Shown: positions 1 through 9,166, counted from the stretch's first letter. The stretch is 64,000 bases of DNA from Tabrizicola aquatica (GCF_002900975.1 NZ_PJON01000001.1:310001-374000), one strand, 5' to 3'. Notes: generated by a model from the sequence alone, not told the origin. Numbers and translations: made by a program.

Positions 1-252
1 CTGGACACCGACGTCAGCTATGCCGGCATCGCCAAGGCCTGCGGGCTGCAAGGTGTGCAGGCGCGGACGATGGAGGAACTGACGGCCGCCCTGCACAAGG
101 CCATCGAGGACCAGATGCAGCACGGCAAGACCACGCTGATCGAGGCGCTGATCAACCAGGAACTGGGCGAGCCCTTCCGGCGTGATGCGATGAAGAAGCC
201 GGTGGAAGTCGCCGGGATCTCCAAAGCCGACATGCGGCCGCAGGTCGTCTGA
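1..252 (+). CDS. xsc: Sulfoacetaldehyde acetyltransferase, C-terminal 83 residues (5' truncated by window)
   Basis: The reading frame is open from base 1 and ends in TGA at 250-252. The tail around GEPFRRDAMKKPV and ADMRPQ is what I recall as the C-terminus of Xsc, a ThDP-dependent enzyme. Xsc cleaves sulfoacetaldehyde with phosphate to acetyl phosphate and sulfite in taurine/isethionate breakdown. The catalytic part is outside the window, so the identification rests on the tail and on the neighbours. The exporter gene starts on the last base of its stop codon (ATG at 252), so the genes are translationally coupled. A different ThDP enzyme is possible but less likely given acetate kinase and sulfite dehydrogenase downstream. 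Confidence 0.8.
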   Translation: MDTDVSYAGIAKACGLQGVQARTMEELTAALHKAIEDQMQHGKTTLIEALINQELGEPFRRDAMKKPVEVAGISKADMRPQVV

Positions 253-992
253 TGCCCTTTGACCTCGGGCCGCTGGCGCTGATCTGGCTGGCGGTCGCCT
301 GTCTGGTGGCGGGCTTTGTGCGGGGGTACTCGGGCTTTGGCTTTTCGGCGCTGCTGATCGCGGCTTCCAGTCTGGTGACCAATCCACTGAACTTCGTCGC
401 GGTTGTAGTCGTTCTGGAAACGGTCATGTCCCTGCAAGCCGCCAAGGGGGCGGGGCCGGACGTGGACTGGCGGCGCGTCGGCTGGCTGTTGGGCGGGGCG
501 GCCATCGGGTTGCCGCTGGGCCTGTGGATCCTGACCGGGGTCAGCGAGGATACGGCGCGGGCTGTGATCTCGGGCTATGTCCTTTTGATGTGCGTGGTCC
601 TGCTGGCGGGCTGGCGGCTGGCGGCCGAGGTCAAGGGCGTCCCCAATGGGGTGGCCGGGGTGATCTCGGGCCTGGCCAATGCGCCTGGCATGGGGGGACT
701 GCCGGTGGCGGCCTTCTTTGCCGCGCAGCCGATGCCGGCGGCGGTGTTCCGCGCCACGCTCATTGCCTATTTTCCGCTGCTCGACCTCTACTCGGCCCCG
801 CTTTACTGGCTGGCGGGACTGGTCAGTTGGGATACGCTCTGGGCCTCGGCGATCGCGCTGCCGGTGACGCTTCTGGGCAACTGGCTGGGGGGGCGGCATT
901 TCTTCGGCACCGATCCGCAGGATTTTCGCAGGATCGCCATCGGCCTGCTGGCCGGCTTGGCGGTCCTGGGCTTGGGAAAGGCGCTGGTCTGA
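252..992 (+). CDS. TauE/SafE (TSUP) family membrane exporter, probable sulfite or sulfonate exporter (TauZ-like)
   Basis: A 246-residue hydrophobic protein with about seven or eight membrane segments. The N-terminal GFVRGYSGFGFSALLI and mid-protein GLANAPGMGGLPVAAF segments are the Gly/Pro-rich half-repeats of the TSUP family. In sulfonate-degrading bacteria a TauE or TauZ protein of this family next to xsc is thought to export sulfite or sulfate, or to import substrate. Both ends overlap their neighbours: the start overlaps the xsc stop and its stop overlaps the ackA ATG at 992. Transport direction and substrate are inferred from context only. Confidence 0.8.
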   Translation: MPFDLGPLALIWLAVACLVAGFVRGYSGFGFSALLIAASSLVTNPLNFVAVVVVLETVMSLQAAKGAGPDVDWRRVGWLLGGAAIGLPLGLWILTGVSEDTARAVISGYVLLMCVVLLAGWRLAAEVKGVPNGVAGVISGLANAPGMGGLPVAAFFAAQPMPAAVFRATLIAYFPLLDLYSAPLYWLAGLVSWDTLWASAIALPVTLLGNWLGGRHFFGTDPQDFRRIAIGLLAGLAVLGLGKALV

Positions 993-2092
993 TGTGGCTG
1001 ATCGTGAATGCGGGGTCATCCTCGCTGAAGCTGAAGGTCTTTGACGGTGCGCGTGAGGTCGCCAAAGCCTCGGTTGCCGAGATCGGTGCCGATGGCCACA
1101 GCGCGGCGATGGCGGCGGGGCTGGCGCAAGCCGGGGTCCAGGTCGGGCAACTCACGGCCGCCGCGCATCGGGTGGTGCATGGCGGGGCCGGGTTGACCGC
1201 GACCTGCCGGGTCACACCCGACGTGCTGCAACAGATCGCCGCCTGCATCCCCTTGGCGCCCCTGCACAATCCGGGAAATCTGGTGGGAATCCAGGCGGTT
1301 GCGGCGCTTGCCCCTGCGCTGCCGCAATACGCGGCCTTCGACACCGCCTTTCATGCGACGAACCCTGCGGTGGCGACGACCTATGCCCTGCCGCTGGCCG
1401 AGCGTGAGCGGGGCCTGCGGCGCTATGGCTTTCACGGGATCAGCTTCGCCGCGCTGGTGCGCATCCTGCGGGCGCGGGGGCCGCTGCCGCGTCGGCTGCT
1501 GGCCTGCCATCTGGGCAATGGCTGCTCTCTGGCCGCGATTCTGGACGGGCAGTCGGTGGCGACGACGATGGGCTATTCGCCGCTGGACGGGCTGACGATG
1601 GGCACGAGGACCGGGTCGATCGACGGCAACGCGGTGTTGCGTCTGGCCGAGTTGCACGGGGTTGAGGGCGCGACCCGCATCCTGAACCGGGAAAGCGGGC
1701 TTCTGGGCCTGGGTGGTGCCAGCGACGTGCGGGCGCTGCACGCGGCGGGGACGCCCGAGGCGGGCTTTGCGCTTCAGCATTTCGCCTATTGGGCACTGCG
1801 CCATGCCGGCAGCATGGTTGCCGCGATGGGTGGTCTGGATGCCGTGGTCTTTACGGGCGGCATCGGAGAGAACGATCCCTGGATGCGGAACGAAATCCTG
1901 TCCGGTCTTGCCTTTATGGGAGTATCTTCCGACCCCTCCGCCAATGCCCGGAACGAAACCACCCTGCACGATGCGACATCGCGTGTCGTTATCCTTGTTG
2001 TGCCCGCCGACGAGGAACGCCAGATTGCGCTTGAGGCGCAGGCCGTCATGTCTGGCGAGGCGCAGGTCGGGACGGCCGGGGAGGGCGCGTGA
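992..2092 (+). CDS. ackA: Acetate kinase
   Basis: A 366-residue protein starting VNAGSSSLKLKVF, the ASKHA phosphate-binding motif of acetate kinases. It also has RRYGFHGISF (catalytic-site His), HLGNGCSLAAI and FTGGIGEND. It interconverts acetyl phosphate plus ADP with acetate plus ATP. It is somewhat shorter than the usual near 400 residues, but all core motifs are present. The start is the ATG at 992 overlapping the previous stop; the same frame is open upstream but there it crosses the exporter gene. In known Rhodobacter-type xsc operons this place is often held by phosphotransacetylase (pta), so acetyl phosphate from Xsc may here be used for substrate-level ATP formation. Confidence 0.92.
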   Translation: MWLIVNAGSSSLKLKVFDGAREVAKASVAEIGADGHSAAMAAGLAQAGVQVGQLTAAAHRVVHGGAGLTATCRVTPDVLQQIAACIPLAPLHNPGNLVGIQAVAALAPALPQYAAFDTAFHATNPAVATTYALPLAERERGLRRYGFHGISFAALVRILRARGPLPRRLLACHLGNGCSLAAILDGQSVATTMGYSPLDGLTMGTRTGSIDGNAVLRLAELHGVEGATRILNRESGLLGLGGASDVRALHAAGTPEAGFALQHFAYWALRHAGSMVAAMGGLDAVVFTGGIGENDPWMRNEILSGLAFMGVSSDPSANARNETTLHDATSRVVILVVPADEERQIALEAQAVMSGEAQVGTAGEGA

Positions 2093-4944
2093 ACCAGCCA
2101 AGGGTGGAGACTCAGCGCGAGGTCGGGGACGAGGTCCGCCAGACCACCTGCTACATGTGCGCCTGCCGCTGCGGGATCAACGTGCATCTCAAGTCGGGCA
2201 AGGTGGCCTATATCGATGGCAACCGCGATCACCCGATCAACAAGGGTGTGTTGTGCGCCAAGGGCGCGTCGGGGATCATGCAGGTCACCGCGCCCAGCCG
2301 ACTGACTGCCCCGCTGCGCCGGGTCGGGCCGCGCGGGTCGGGGGCCTTTGAGGTAATCACCTGGGAAGAGGCGCTGTCGACGGCGGTGGCCTGGATGAAG
2401 CCCCTGCGCGAAATAGCACCCGAGAAGCTGGCCTTCTTCACGGGCCGCGACCAGTCGCAGTCGCTGACGGGCTGGTGGGCGCAGAACTTCGGCACGCCGA
2501 ACTATGCGGCGCATGGGGGCTTTTGCAGCGTCAACATGGCGGCGGGGGGCATCTACACCATCGGCGGTGCCTTCTGGGAATTCGGCCAGCCGGATTGGGA
2601 GCGGACGAAGCTTTTCGTCATGTTCGGGGTGGCCGAGGACCATGACTCGAACCCCATCAAGATCGGCATCGGCAAGCTGAAGGCGCGCGGCGCGCGGGTG
2701 ATCTCGGTCAACCCGGTGCGGACGGGCTATTCGGCGGTTGCGGATGACTGGATCGGGATCACCCCGGGCACCGATGGGCTGCTGATCCTTTCGCTGATCC
2801 ATTGCCTGTTGGAAGCCGGGAAGGTCGACCTGGAGTACCTGGCCCAATGGACGAACGCCCCGCTGCTGGTGACCGAGGCCGAGGGGGCGGAGAAGGGCCT
2901 TTTCGTCAAGAACGCCGAAAGCCAGCCCTTCGTGATCGACAAGACCACCGGCCACCCCGCGCCTTGGGACGGCAAGGGTGTGCAGCCCGACCTTGGGGCC
3001 GAATGGCAGGGCAACCGGACGGTCTTTCGCCACATGGTCGAGGAGTATCTGAAGCCGGAGTATGCGCCCGAAGCCGTGGCCCCTCGCTGTGGGGTGGCGG
3101 CGGGTCGCATCCGGGCGCTGGCCGCCGAACTGGCCGAGGTAGCTTTCGACCATGCGATCACGCTGGACCAGCCCTGGACGGACTTCCGGGGGAACTCGCA
3201 CAAGGACATGCCCGGCCGCCCGGTCAGCTTCCACGCGATGCGGGGGATTTCGGCCCATTCCAACGGCTTCCAGACGGCGCGCGCGCTGCACCTCCTCCAG
3301 ATCATCCTGGGGTCGCTGGAAACCCCCGGCGGCTACCGGCTGAAACCGCCCTATCCCAAACCCATCGAGGCCCACCCGACGCCGCATTTCGTCACCACGC
3401 CGGGCAAGCCGCTGACCGGCCCGCACTTGGGGTATGTCCGCTCGCCCGACGATCTTTGCCTGCTGCCCGACGGAAGCCCGGCCCGGATCGACAAGGCGTT
3501 TTCCTGGGAAAATCCATTCTCGGCCCATGGGATGATGCACATGGTCATCCCCAATGCCCATGCCGGGGACCCGTACCGCATCGACACGCTCTTCCTCTAC
3601 ATGGCGAACATGTCCTGGAACTCCAGCATGAACTCGGCCCGCGTGATGGAGATGCTGACCGAGAAGGACGGCGATGACTATGTGATCCCTCGGATCATCT
3701 ACTCCGACGCCTATGCCAGTGAGATGGTTGCCTATGCCGACCTGATCTTGCCCGACACGACCTATCTCGAACGCCACGACTGCATCAGCCTTCTGGACCG
3801 CCCGATTTCCGAACCCGACGCGGCGGGAGATGCGATCCGCTGGCCGGTGCTGGAACCCGACCGGGAGGTGAGGTGCTTCCAGTCGGTGCTCCTTGACCTG
3901 GGCGCGCGACTTGGCCTGCCTGGCATGGTGAACGAGGATGGCACGGCGAAGTTCAAGGACTACGCCGACTATATCGTGAACCACCAGCGCCGCCCCGGTG
4001 TCGGCCCGCTGATGGGTTTCCGCGGCAATGGCGAGGCGGAAGGTCGCGGCGCGCCGAACCCCGACCAGATGCAGCGCTATATCGAGAACGGGGCCTTCTA
4101 TCAGGCGCATGTCCCGGTCGAGGCAAGCTTCTACAAGCCCTGGAACGCCGCCTATCAGGACTGGGCGGTTCGCCTTGGACTTTATGAAACCCCGCAGCCC
4201 TACCTCTTCAACATCTGGTCCGAACCCCTCCGCCGCTTCCAGCTGGCCGCCGAGGGCTTCGGGCCGCGCCAGCCGCCCGACCACCTGCGCGACCGGCTGA
4301 AACAGGCGATGCACCCCCTGCCGATCTGGTATGCGCCCTTTGGCGATGAGGATGCGGCCTTCGGCTACCAGGTCCATGCCCTGACGCAGCGGCCGATGGA
4401 CCAGTATCACAGTTGGGGTAGCCAGAACGCCTGGCTGCGGCAGATCAAGGGGCACAACTACCTCTACCTGCCGACGAAGATCTGGGTGGCGCAAGGGTTT
4501 GCCGAGGGCGACTGGGCACGGGTGTCCTCCCGCGCAGGGACCATTGTCGTGCCGGTCGCGCATATGGCCGCGCTGAACGAGAACACCATCTGGACCTGGA
4601 ACGCCATCGGCAAGCGCAAGGGGGCCTGGGCGCTGGACGAAGGCGCGCCCGAGGCGACGACCGGGTTCCTTCTCAACCACCTGATCTCCGAGCTTTTGCC
4701 GGATCGCGACGGGGTACGCCTGTCGAACTCTGACCCGGTGACGGGACAGGCGGCCTGGTTCGACCAGCGCGTGAGGGTCGAGCGGGTGGCGGCCAAGGAC
4801 CATCCGCGCGGGACGTCAGAGCCGATGTTCGAAAAGCTGCCCGACCCGCCGCGCGCGGGTGGCGGGCGCCACAATTCTTCTGCGAAGAATTGGATTCAGA
4901 ATTATCGCAGAAAATTCGTTAGCCCCGTGGAGGGAATGGAATGA
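2089..4944 (+). CDS. soeA: Sulfite dehydrogenase (quinone), molybdopterin catalytic subunit SoeA
   Basis: A 951-residue DMSO-reductase-family protein. The N-terminal [4Fe-4S] site is Cys21, Cys24, Cys28 and Cys56. Molybdopterin domains follow, and the C-terminal cofactor-binding domain lies around residues 770-930. There is no twin-arginine leader, as expected for cytoplasmically oriented SoeA. It is followed by an FeS subunit and a DmsC-type anchor, the SoeABC order described for sulfite oxidation in Allochromatium and roseobacters. Context (xsc, exporter) fits sulfite as substrate; a polysulfide or thiosulfate reductase is the alternative. The start is GTG at 2089, overlapping the ackA stop. 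The last 30 or so codons contain an AT-rich hairpin described separately. The ATGA overlap at 4941 couples it to soeB. Confidence 0.85.
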   Translation: MNQPRVETQREVGDEVRQTTCYMCACRCGINVHLKSGKVAYIDGNRDHPINKGVLCAKGASGIMQVTAPSRLTAPLRRVGPRGSGAFEVITWEEALSTAVAWMKPLREIAPEKLAFFTGRDQSQSLTGWWAQNFGTPNYAAHGGFCSVNMAAGGIYTIGGAFWEFGQPDWERTKLFVMFGVAEDHDSNPIKIGIGKLKARGARVISVNPVRTGYSAVADDWIGITPGTDGLLILSLIHCLLEAGKVDLEYLAQWTNAPLLVTEAEGAEKGLFVKNAESQPFVIDKTTGHPAPWDGKGVQPDLGAEWQGNRTVFRHMVEEYLKPEYAPEAVAPRCGVAAGRIRALAAELAEVAFDHAITLDQPWTDFRGNSHKDMPGRPVSFHAMRGISAHSNGFQTARALHLLQIILGSLETPGGYRLKPPYPKPIEAHPTPHFVTTPGKPLTGPHLGYVRSPDDLCLLPDGSPARIDKAFSWENPFSAHGMMHMVIPNAHAGDPYRIDTLFLYMANMSWNSSMNSARVMEMLTEKDGDDYVIPRIIYSDAYASEMVAYADLILPDTTYLERHDCISLLDRPISEPDAAGDAIRWPVLEPDREVRCFQSVLLDLGARLGLPGMVNEDGTAKFKDYADYIVNHQRRPGVGPLMGFRGNGEAEGRGAPNPDQMQRYIENGAFYQAHVPVEASFYKPWNAAYQDWAVRLGLYETPQPYLFNIWSEPLRRFQLAAEGFGPRQPPDHLRDRLKQAMHPLPIWYAPFGDEDAAFGYQVHALTQRPMDQYHSWGSQNAWLRQIKGHNYLYLPTKIWVAQGFAEGDWARVSSRAGTIVVPVAHMAALNENTIWTWNAIGKRKGAWALDEGAPEATTGFLLNHLISELLPDRDGVRLSNSDPVTGQAAWFDQRVRVERVAAKDHPRGTSEPMFEKLPDPPRAGGGRHNSSAKNWIQNYRRKFVSPVEGME
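4872..4917. repeat. AT-rich hairpin element inside the 3' end of soeA
   Basis: A perfect 9-bp stem with a 3-base loop at 4872-4892 (CAATTCTTC, TGC, GAAGAATTG) is followed by a second AT-rich half. In that half TCGCAGAA at 4905-4912 is the exact reverse complement of TTCTGCGA at 4878-4885. The stretch is far more AT-rich than the surrounding soeA codons, and the frame passes through it without interruption. It looks like a REP-type hairpin element that has been absorbed into the C-terminal coding sequence. Confidence 0.6.
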
Positions 4945-5669
4945 CGGCCCTTCCGCAAGCGACCCAGACAAAACTCGGCCTTGTCATCGACCTTGACACC
5001 TGCGTCGGCTGTCAGGCCTGCGTCACCGCCTGCAAGGGCTGGAACGACGCCGGCATCGGCCTGTCCGACCAGAACCCCTATGGAGCCGACCCTTCGGGGA
5101 CCTTCCTGAACCGCGTCCACTCCTATCAGGTCGCCATCCCGGACGCCCCGGCACAGGTCGTGACTTTCCCGCGGTCCTGCCTGCACTGCGACAACGCCCC
5201 TTGCGTCACCGTCTGCCCGACCGGGGCCAGCTACAAAAGGGCCGAGGACGGGATCGTGCTGGTGAACGAGGACGCCTGCATCGGTTGCGGCCTTTGTGCC
5301 TGGGCCTGCCCTTACGGTGCGCGCGAGATGGATGAGGCCCAGGGCGTGATGAAGAAATGCACCCTCTGCGTCGACCGGATCTACAACGAGACCCTGGCGG
5401 AGGAGGATCGCGAGCCCGCCTGCGTCCGCACCTGCCCGACGAACGCACGTCATTTCGGCGACCTTGCGGACCCCGACAGCGCGGTCTCCAGACTGGTGGC
5501 CGAACGCGGAGGCTATGACCTGATGCCCGACATGGGCACGAAGCCGACCAACAAGTACCTGCCGCCGCGCAAGAAGGGTCCGGGGACGGCCAGCCCCTTG
5601 GCCCCGCTGCTGGACGTCAAGGCCACCGGGATTGCCGGCTGGCTGGACCGGATGCTGGGGAAAATCTGA
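4941..5669 (+). CDS. soeB: Sulfite dehydrogenase iron-sulfur subunit SoeB
   Basis: A 242-residue ferredoxin-like electron-transfer subunit of the DmsB/NrfC/PsrB type. Cys groups for four [4Fe-4S] clusters are visible: CVGCQACVTAC near residue 17; CLHCDNAPCVTVCP; CIGCGLCAWACP near the middle; and CTLC with CVRTCP toward the C-terminus. It passes electrons from the molybdenum subunit to the quinone-reactive membrane anchor. The start ATG overlaps the soeA stop (ATGA). The next gene begins one base after its stop, so the three subunits form one tightly packed operon. Confidence 0.9.
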   Translation: MTALPQATQTKLGLVIDLDTCVGCQACVTACKGWNDAGIGLSDQNPYGADPSGTFLNRVHSYQVAIPDAPAQVVTFPRSCLHCDNAPCVTVCPTGASYKRAEDGIVLVNEDACIGCGLCAWACPYGAREMDEAQGVMKKCTLCVDRIYNETLAEEDREPACVRTCPTNARHFGDLADPDSAVSRLVAERGGYDLMPDMGTKPTNKYLPPRKKGPGTASPLAPLLDVKATGIAGWLDRMLGKI

Positions 5670-5670
5670 G

Positions 5671-6543
5671 ATGCATCCCGCGCCTTCGGTCATCCTGTTC
5701 TCCACGCTTTCGGGCCTGGGTTTCGGCTTCCTCGCCTTCCTGGGCTGGGGGGCGCTGACGCCGTCTGGCTGGGCGGCCTTCCTTCTGTGGGCACTTGGCT
5801 ACGGCCTGGCGGTCGCGGGCCTGCTGGCTTCGACCTTCCATCTTGGCAACCCGAAGAACGCGCTGAAAGCCTTCACCCAATGGCGGACCAGCTGGCTTAG
5901 CCGCGAGGCCTGGACCTCGGTCGCGACGCTGCTTTTGCTGGCGCCGGTGGCCTTGTCCGACATCTTCGGGCTCGGCCTGCCACGGCTTTTGGGCCAGATC
6001 GGCGGCCTGCTGGCGCTGGGCACGGTCCTGACCACGGCGATGATTTATGCCCAGATCAAGGCGGTGCCGCGCTGGCACCATTGGCTGACGCCGGTGATGT
6101 TCCTGGCCTTCGCGCTGGCGGGGGGCGCACTGTTGTCGGGACGCGCCTGGGCGCCGGTGCTGCTTCTGGCCGTGGGGGCGGTGCTGCTGGCGGTGTGGAG
6201 GGTGGGCGACGGCGCCTTTGCGCGCGCCGGTCAGACCATGGGCACCGCCACGGGACTGGACCGGTTGGGCGTGCCGTCGGTCCTGGACCCGGCACATACG
6301 GCCGGGAACTACCTGAAGCGGGAGATGATCTTCGTGGTGGGGCGCAAGCATGCGGTAAAGCTGCGGCGGATCGCATTGGTCCTGGCCTCGGCCGCGCCGG
6401 CCGTGGTGCTGCTGCTGCCGCTGGGAGGCTGGGGCATCGCCCTGGCCGCCGCGCTGCATCTGGCCGGGGCGCTGTCCGCCCGCTGGCTCTTCTTTGCCGA
6501 AGCCGAGCATGTCGTGGGCCTTTACTACGGCGCGCGTGGGTGA
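5671..6543 (+). CDS. soeC: Sulfite dehydrogenase membrane anchor SoeC (DmsC/NrfD type)
   Basis: A 290-residue very hydrophobic protein with about eight predicted membrane spans. It has the DmsC-like features SVILFSTLSGLGFGFLAF at the N-terminus, STFHLGNPKNALKAF (loop with conserved His/Gly) and ETAGN-like DPAHTAGNYLKREM. It would anchor SoeAB and reduce quinone. The start chosen is ATG 5671, just after the soeB stop. A longer in-frame start at 5632 would add 13 residues encoded inside soeB and lacks a reason. Confidence 0.87.
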   Translation: MHPAPSVILFSTLSGLGFGFLAFLGWGALTPSGWAAFLLWALGYGLAVAGLLASTFHLGNPKNALKAFTQWRTSWLSREAWTSVATLLLLAPVALSDIFGLGLPRLLGQIGGLLALGTVLTTAMIYAQIKAVPRWHHWLTPVMFLAFALAGGALLSGRAWAPVLLLAVGAVLLAVWRVGDGAFARAGQTMGTATGLDRLGVPSVLDPAHTAGNYLKREMIFVVGRKHAVKLRRIALVLASAAPAVVLLLPLGGWGIALAAALHLAGALSARWLFFAEAEHVVGLYYGARG

Positions 6544-6555
6544 TCCCCTGCCGCG

Positions 6556-7899
6556 ATGAGCCCGTTCAAGCGCTATGACATCCGCGGCCGCCTTGGCGTC
6601 GATTTCGACGACATCGTCGCCCACAGGATCGCCCAGGCCTTTGCCCGGGTGACCGGGGCCGGCGCGGTGGTGCTGGCGCGCGACAGCCGCGAAAGCTCGC
6701 CTGCCCTGGCGCAGGCCGTGGGGGCCGGACTGGTGGCGCAAGGCGTGCGCGTGCTGGACCTGGGCCTTGCCGGGACCGAGGAGATGTATTTCGCCACCGC
6801 CCATCTGGGCGCAGGCGGCGGGATCATGGTCACCGCCTCGCACAACCCGCGCGATTACAACGGGATGAAGCTGGTCGGCCCCGGCGCGGTCCCGCTGAGC
6901 GACGCCGATTTCGTCCGCCTCAAGACCGCAAGCGCAGCCGACCCCGACCGACTGCCCGGCGGCTGTGTCCAGGATGCCAGCGCCACGCGGGCCGCCTATG
7001 TGGCGCATGTGGCTGGGCTGGTGGGGCCAGTCGGGCCGATCCGCGTGCTGGTCAATGCCGGCAATGGTGCTGCGGGGCCGACACTGGACGCGCTGGCCGA
7101 GGGGCTGGCGGCCCAGGGCGCGCAGCTTGACCTGGTGCGGATGCATCACGATCCCGATGGCAGCTTTCCCAACGGCGTACCCAATCCGCTTTTGCCCGAG
7201 AACCGCCCCGCGACCGAGGCTGCGGTCCGCGCGGCCGGGGTGGACATGGGCGTGGCCTTTGACGGCGACTTTGACCGCTGCTTCCTTTTCGACGGCACCG
7301 GCGGCTTTCTGGACGGCGAGCATGTCGTGGCCTTGCTGGCCCAGGCCGCGCTGGCCCAGCATCCGGGGGCTGCGATCGTGCATGACCCGCGCGTCCTTTG
7401 GGCGGTGCAGGATACCGTCGCGCGGGCAGGCGGGCGGTCGGTGCTGGCACCCACCGGGCATGTGTTCCTGAAGGCCGCGATGCGCGAACACGGCGCGGTC
7501 TATGGCGGCGAGATGTCGGCGCATCACTATTTCCGCGATTTCCTCTGCTGCGATTCCGGCATGATCCCCTGGCTGCTGGTCGCGGGGCTGATGGGCCGGA
7601 CCGGGCACAGCCTGGCCGACCTTGCCAGCCGGTTGCGGCGTGATCACCCCTCATCGGGCGAGGTCAACTTTACCGTGCCGGATGCGGCGGCAGTCATGGC
7701 CCGGGTCCGGGCCACGCTGGCCCCGCAGGCGCGGTCCGAGGATTGGACCGACGGCCTTTCGCTCGACTTCGGCGACTGGCGGCTGAACCTGCGCGCCTCG
7801 AACACCGAGCCGCTGTTGCGCCTGAACGTCGAGGCGCGGGGCGATGCCGGACTGGTGGCCGCAGGCGTGGCCCGGCTGCGCGCGTTGATCGAAGGCTGA
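6556..7899 (+). CDS. Phosphomannomutase/phosphoglucomutase family protein
   Basis: A 447-residue alpha-D-phosphohexomutase. It contains the active-site phosphoserine loop VTASHNPRDYNGMK at about residue 93, the metal-binding loop FDGDFDRCF at about residue 234, the sugar-binding GGEMSAHHYF loop and a C-terminal phosphate-binding RASNTEPLLRLN motif. It interconverts hexose 1- and 6-phosphates (mannose and/or glucose) for surface polysaccharide or storage metabolism. The gene begins 12 bases after soeC, so it may be cotranscribed, although no functional link is evident. The sequence cannot decide between ManB and AlgC-like specificity. Confidence 0.9.
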   Translation: MSPFKRYDIRGRLGVDFDDIVAHRIAQAFARVTGAGAVVLARDSRESSPALAQAVGAGLVAQGVRVLDLGLAGTEEMYFATAHLGAGGGIMVTASHNPRDYNGMKLVGPGAVPLSDADFVRLKTASAADPDRLPGGCVQDASATRAAYVAHVAGLVGPVGPIRVLVNAGNGAAGPTLDALAEGLAAQGAQLDLVRMHHDPDGSFPNGVPNPLLPENRPATEAAVRAAGVDMGVAFDGDFDRCFLFDGTGGFLDGEHVVALLAQAALAQHPGAAIVHDPRVLWAVQDTVARAGGRSVLAPTGHVFLKAAMREHGAVYGGEMSAHHYFRDFLCCDSGMIPWLLVAGLMGRTGHSLADLASRLRRDHPSSGEVNFTVPDAAAVMARVRATLAPQARSEDWTDGLSLDFGDWRLNLRASNTEPLLRLNVEARGDAGLVAAGVARLRALIEG

Positions 7900-8043
7900 C
7901 TCGCGACTGCCCAGGATTTGGGCGGTCTGCCGGGAAAAGTGGCGCAGCCCCCCGGTGATCCGCCCACCAGCGCGTTGCACCCCGGTCGGGCGTTGTCAGC
8001 CCGCGCCAAGCCGGCCGACAGTCCCAATGACAAGGGGCCGCAG

Positions 8044-8847
8044 ATGACCGCATTCCAGCCGATCGAGACCATGCCGCGCGCCGTCATGCAAAGAGCATGG
8101 GGCGAGGCGCTGGTCACGCTGACCGGCGACCGGCTGGCCCGGCTGCGCACCGAAGGCAGCGCCAAGGCGATCCTTCCGGACGGGCATACGGGGCGCGAGG
8201 TGGTGTTCCTGAACACCTCGGGCGGCCTGACCTCGGGCGACCATCTGCGCTTTCAGTTGCAGGTCGAGGGCCGCGCGGTGGCGACGACCCAGACGGCCGA
8301 GCGGGCCTACCGGGCCAGCGGTCCGCCCGCCCGCATGGATGTCCGGTTCCAGGTCGGCCCCGGCGGCTGGCTGGACTGGCTGCCGCAAGAAACGATCCTG
8401 TTCGACCGTTCGGCGCTGGACCGTCGCACCGTCATCGACCTTGCCCCCGGTGCCGGATGTCTGGCGCTGGAGGCGGTGGTCCTGGGCCGCGCCGCGATGG
8501 GCGAAACGGTGCGCGACCTGCGCTTCCGCGACCGGCGCGAGATCCGCCGCGACGGTGCGCCGCTGTGGCTGGACCCGCTGGCGCTGGACAGCTCGGCACT
8601 GGCAGGCAGCGCCACGCTGAACGGCGCGCGGGCCTTCGCCAGCCTGGTCGTGACCGCAGAGCATCCGGTGGACCCCCTGCGCGCGATCCTGGACGAGCCG
8701 GGCGTCGCCGGCGGCGTCAGCAGCTTTGCCGGCCGCACCGTGTTGCGGCTGATGGCCGTGGATGGCTGGCCCCTGCGCCGCCAGATCGTCCGCCTTCTGC
8801 ATTTTCTGCGCCAGGGCCGCCCCCTGCCGCGCGTCTGGCAAGTCTGA
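8044..8847 (+). CDS. ureD: Urease accessory protein UreD (UreH)
   Basis: A 267-residue protein with the family signatures [31 protein letters not shown] and [21 protein letters not shown]. UreD acts with UreF and UreG as scaffold of the nickel-insertion complex on apo-urease. The start is ATG 8044, giving [22 protein letters not shown] longer in-frame start at 7918 would add 42 residues of low-complexity translation and is not favoured. The 144 bases upstream back to the phosphomannomutase gene should hold the urease promoter, but no clear box was seen. Confidence 0.93.
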   Translation: MTAFQPIETMPRAVMQRAWGEALVTLTGDRLARLRTEGSAKAILPDGHTGREVVFLNTSGGLTSGDHLRFQLQVEGRAVATTQTAERAYRASGPPARMDVRFQVGPGGWLDWLPQETILFDRSALDRRTVIDLAPGAGCLALEAVVLGRAAMGETVRDLRFRDRREIRRDGAPLWLDPLALDSSALAGSATLNGARAFASLVVTAEHPVDPLRAILDEPGVAGGVSSFAGRTVLRLMAVDGWPLRRQIVRLLHFLRQGRPLPRVWQV

Positions 8848-8854
8848 GGGACCG

Positions 8855-9157
8855 ATGAACCTGACCCCCCGCGAAAAGGACAAGCTTCTGGTCAGCCTTG
8901 CCGCCATGGTCGCCCGTGGCCGCCTGGCGCGCGGCGTCAAGCTGAACCACCCCGAAGCCATTGCCCTGATTACCGATTTCGTCGTCGAAGGTGCCCGCGA
9001 CGGCCGCTCTGTCGCCGATCTGATGGAGGCGGGCGCCCATGTCGTCACCGCCGACCAATGCATGGACGGCATCCCGTCGATGATCCACTCCGTCCAGGTC
9101 GAGGCGACCTTCCCGGACGGCACCAAGCTTGTCACCGTCCACCACCCGATCCGCTGA
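8855..9157 (+). CDS. ureA: Urease subunit gamma
   Basis: A 100-residue protein beginning [20 protein letters not shown], the standard gamma-subunit N-terminus. [21 protein letters not shown] and [24 protein letters not shown] complete the family pattern at exactly the usual length. It is part of the (alpha-beta-gamma)3 urease that hydrolyses urea to ammonia and carbamate. It lies 7 bases after ureD. The open frame extends upstream into ureD but only as an overlap. Confidence 0.97.
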   Translation: MNLTPREKDKLLVSLAAMVARGRLARGVKLNHPEAIALITDFVVEGARDGRSVADLMEAGAHVVTADQCMDGIPSMIHSVQVEATFPDGTKLVTVHHPIR

Positions 9158-9166
9158 GAGGCCCCG

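Noticed and set aside
524-991. Upstream extension of the acetate kinase frame into the exporter gene
   Set aside because: The translation of the extension is low-complexity and overlaps a clear TSUP membrane protein; ATG 992 gives the standard N-terminus.
1786-4803. A 1005-codon minus-strand open frame opposite ackA and soeA
   Set aside because: It is a GC-rich shadow: its residue composition is dominated by Arg, His, Gly and Pro, it has no motif, and both well-supported plus-strand genes lie fully on the other strand.
7918-8043. Longer UreD start at 7918
   Set aside because: Would add 42 residues without family similarity; ATG 8044 fits UreD length.
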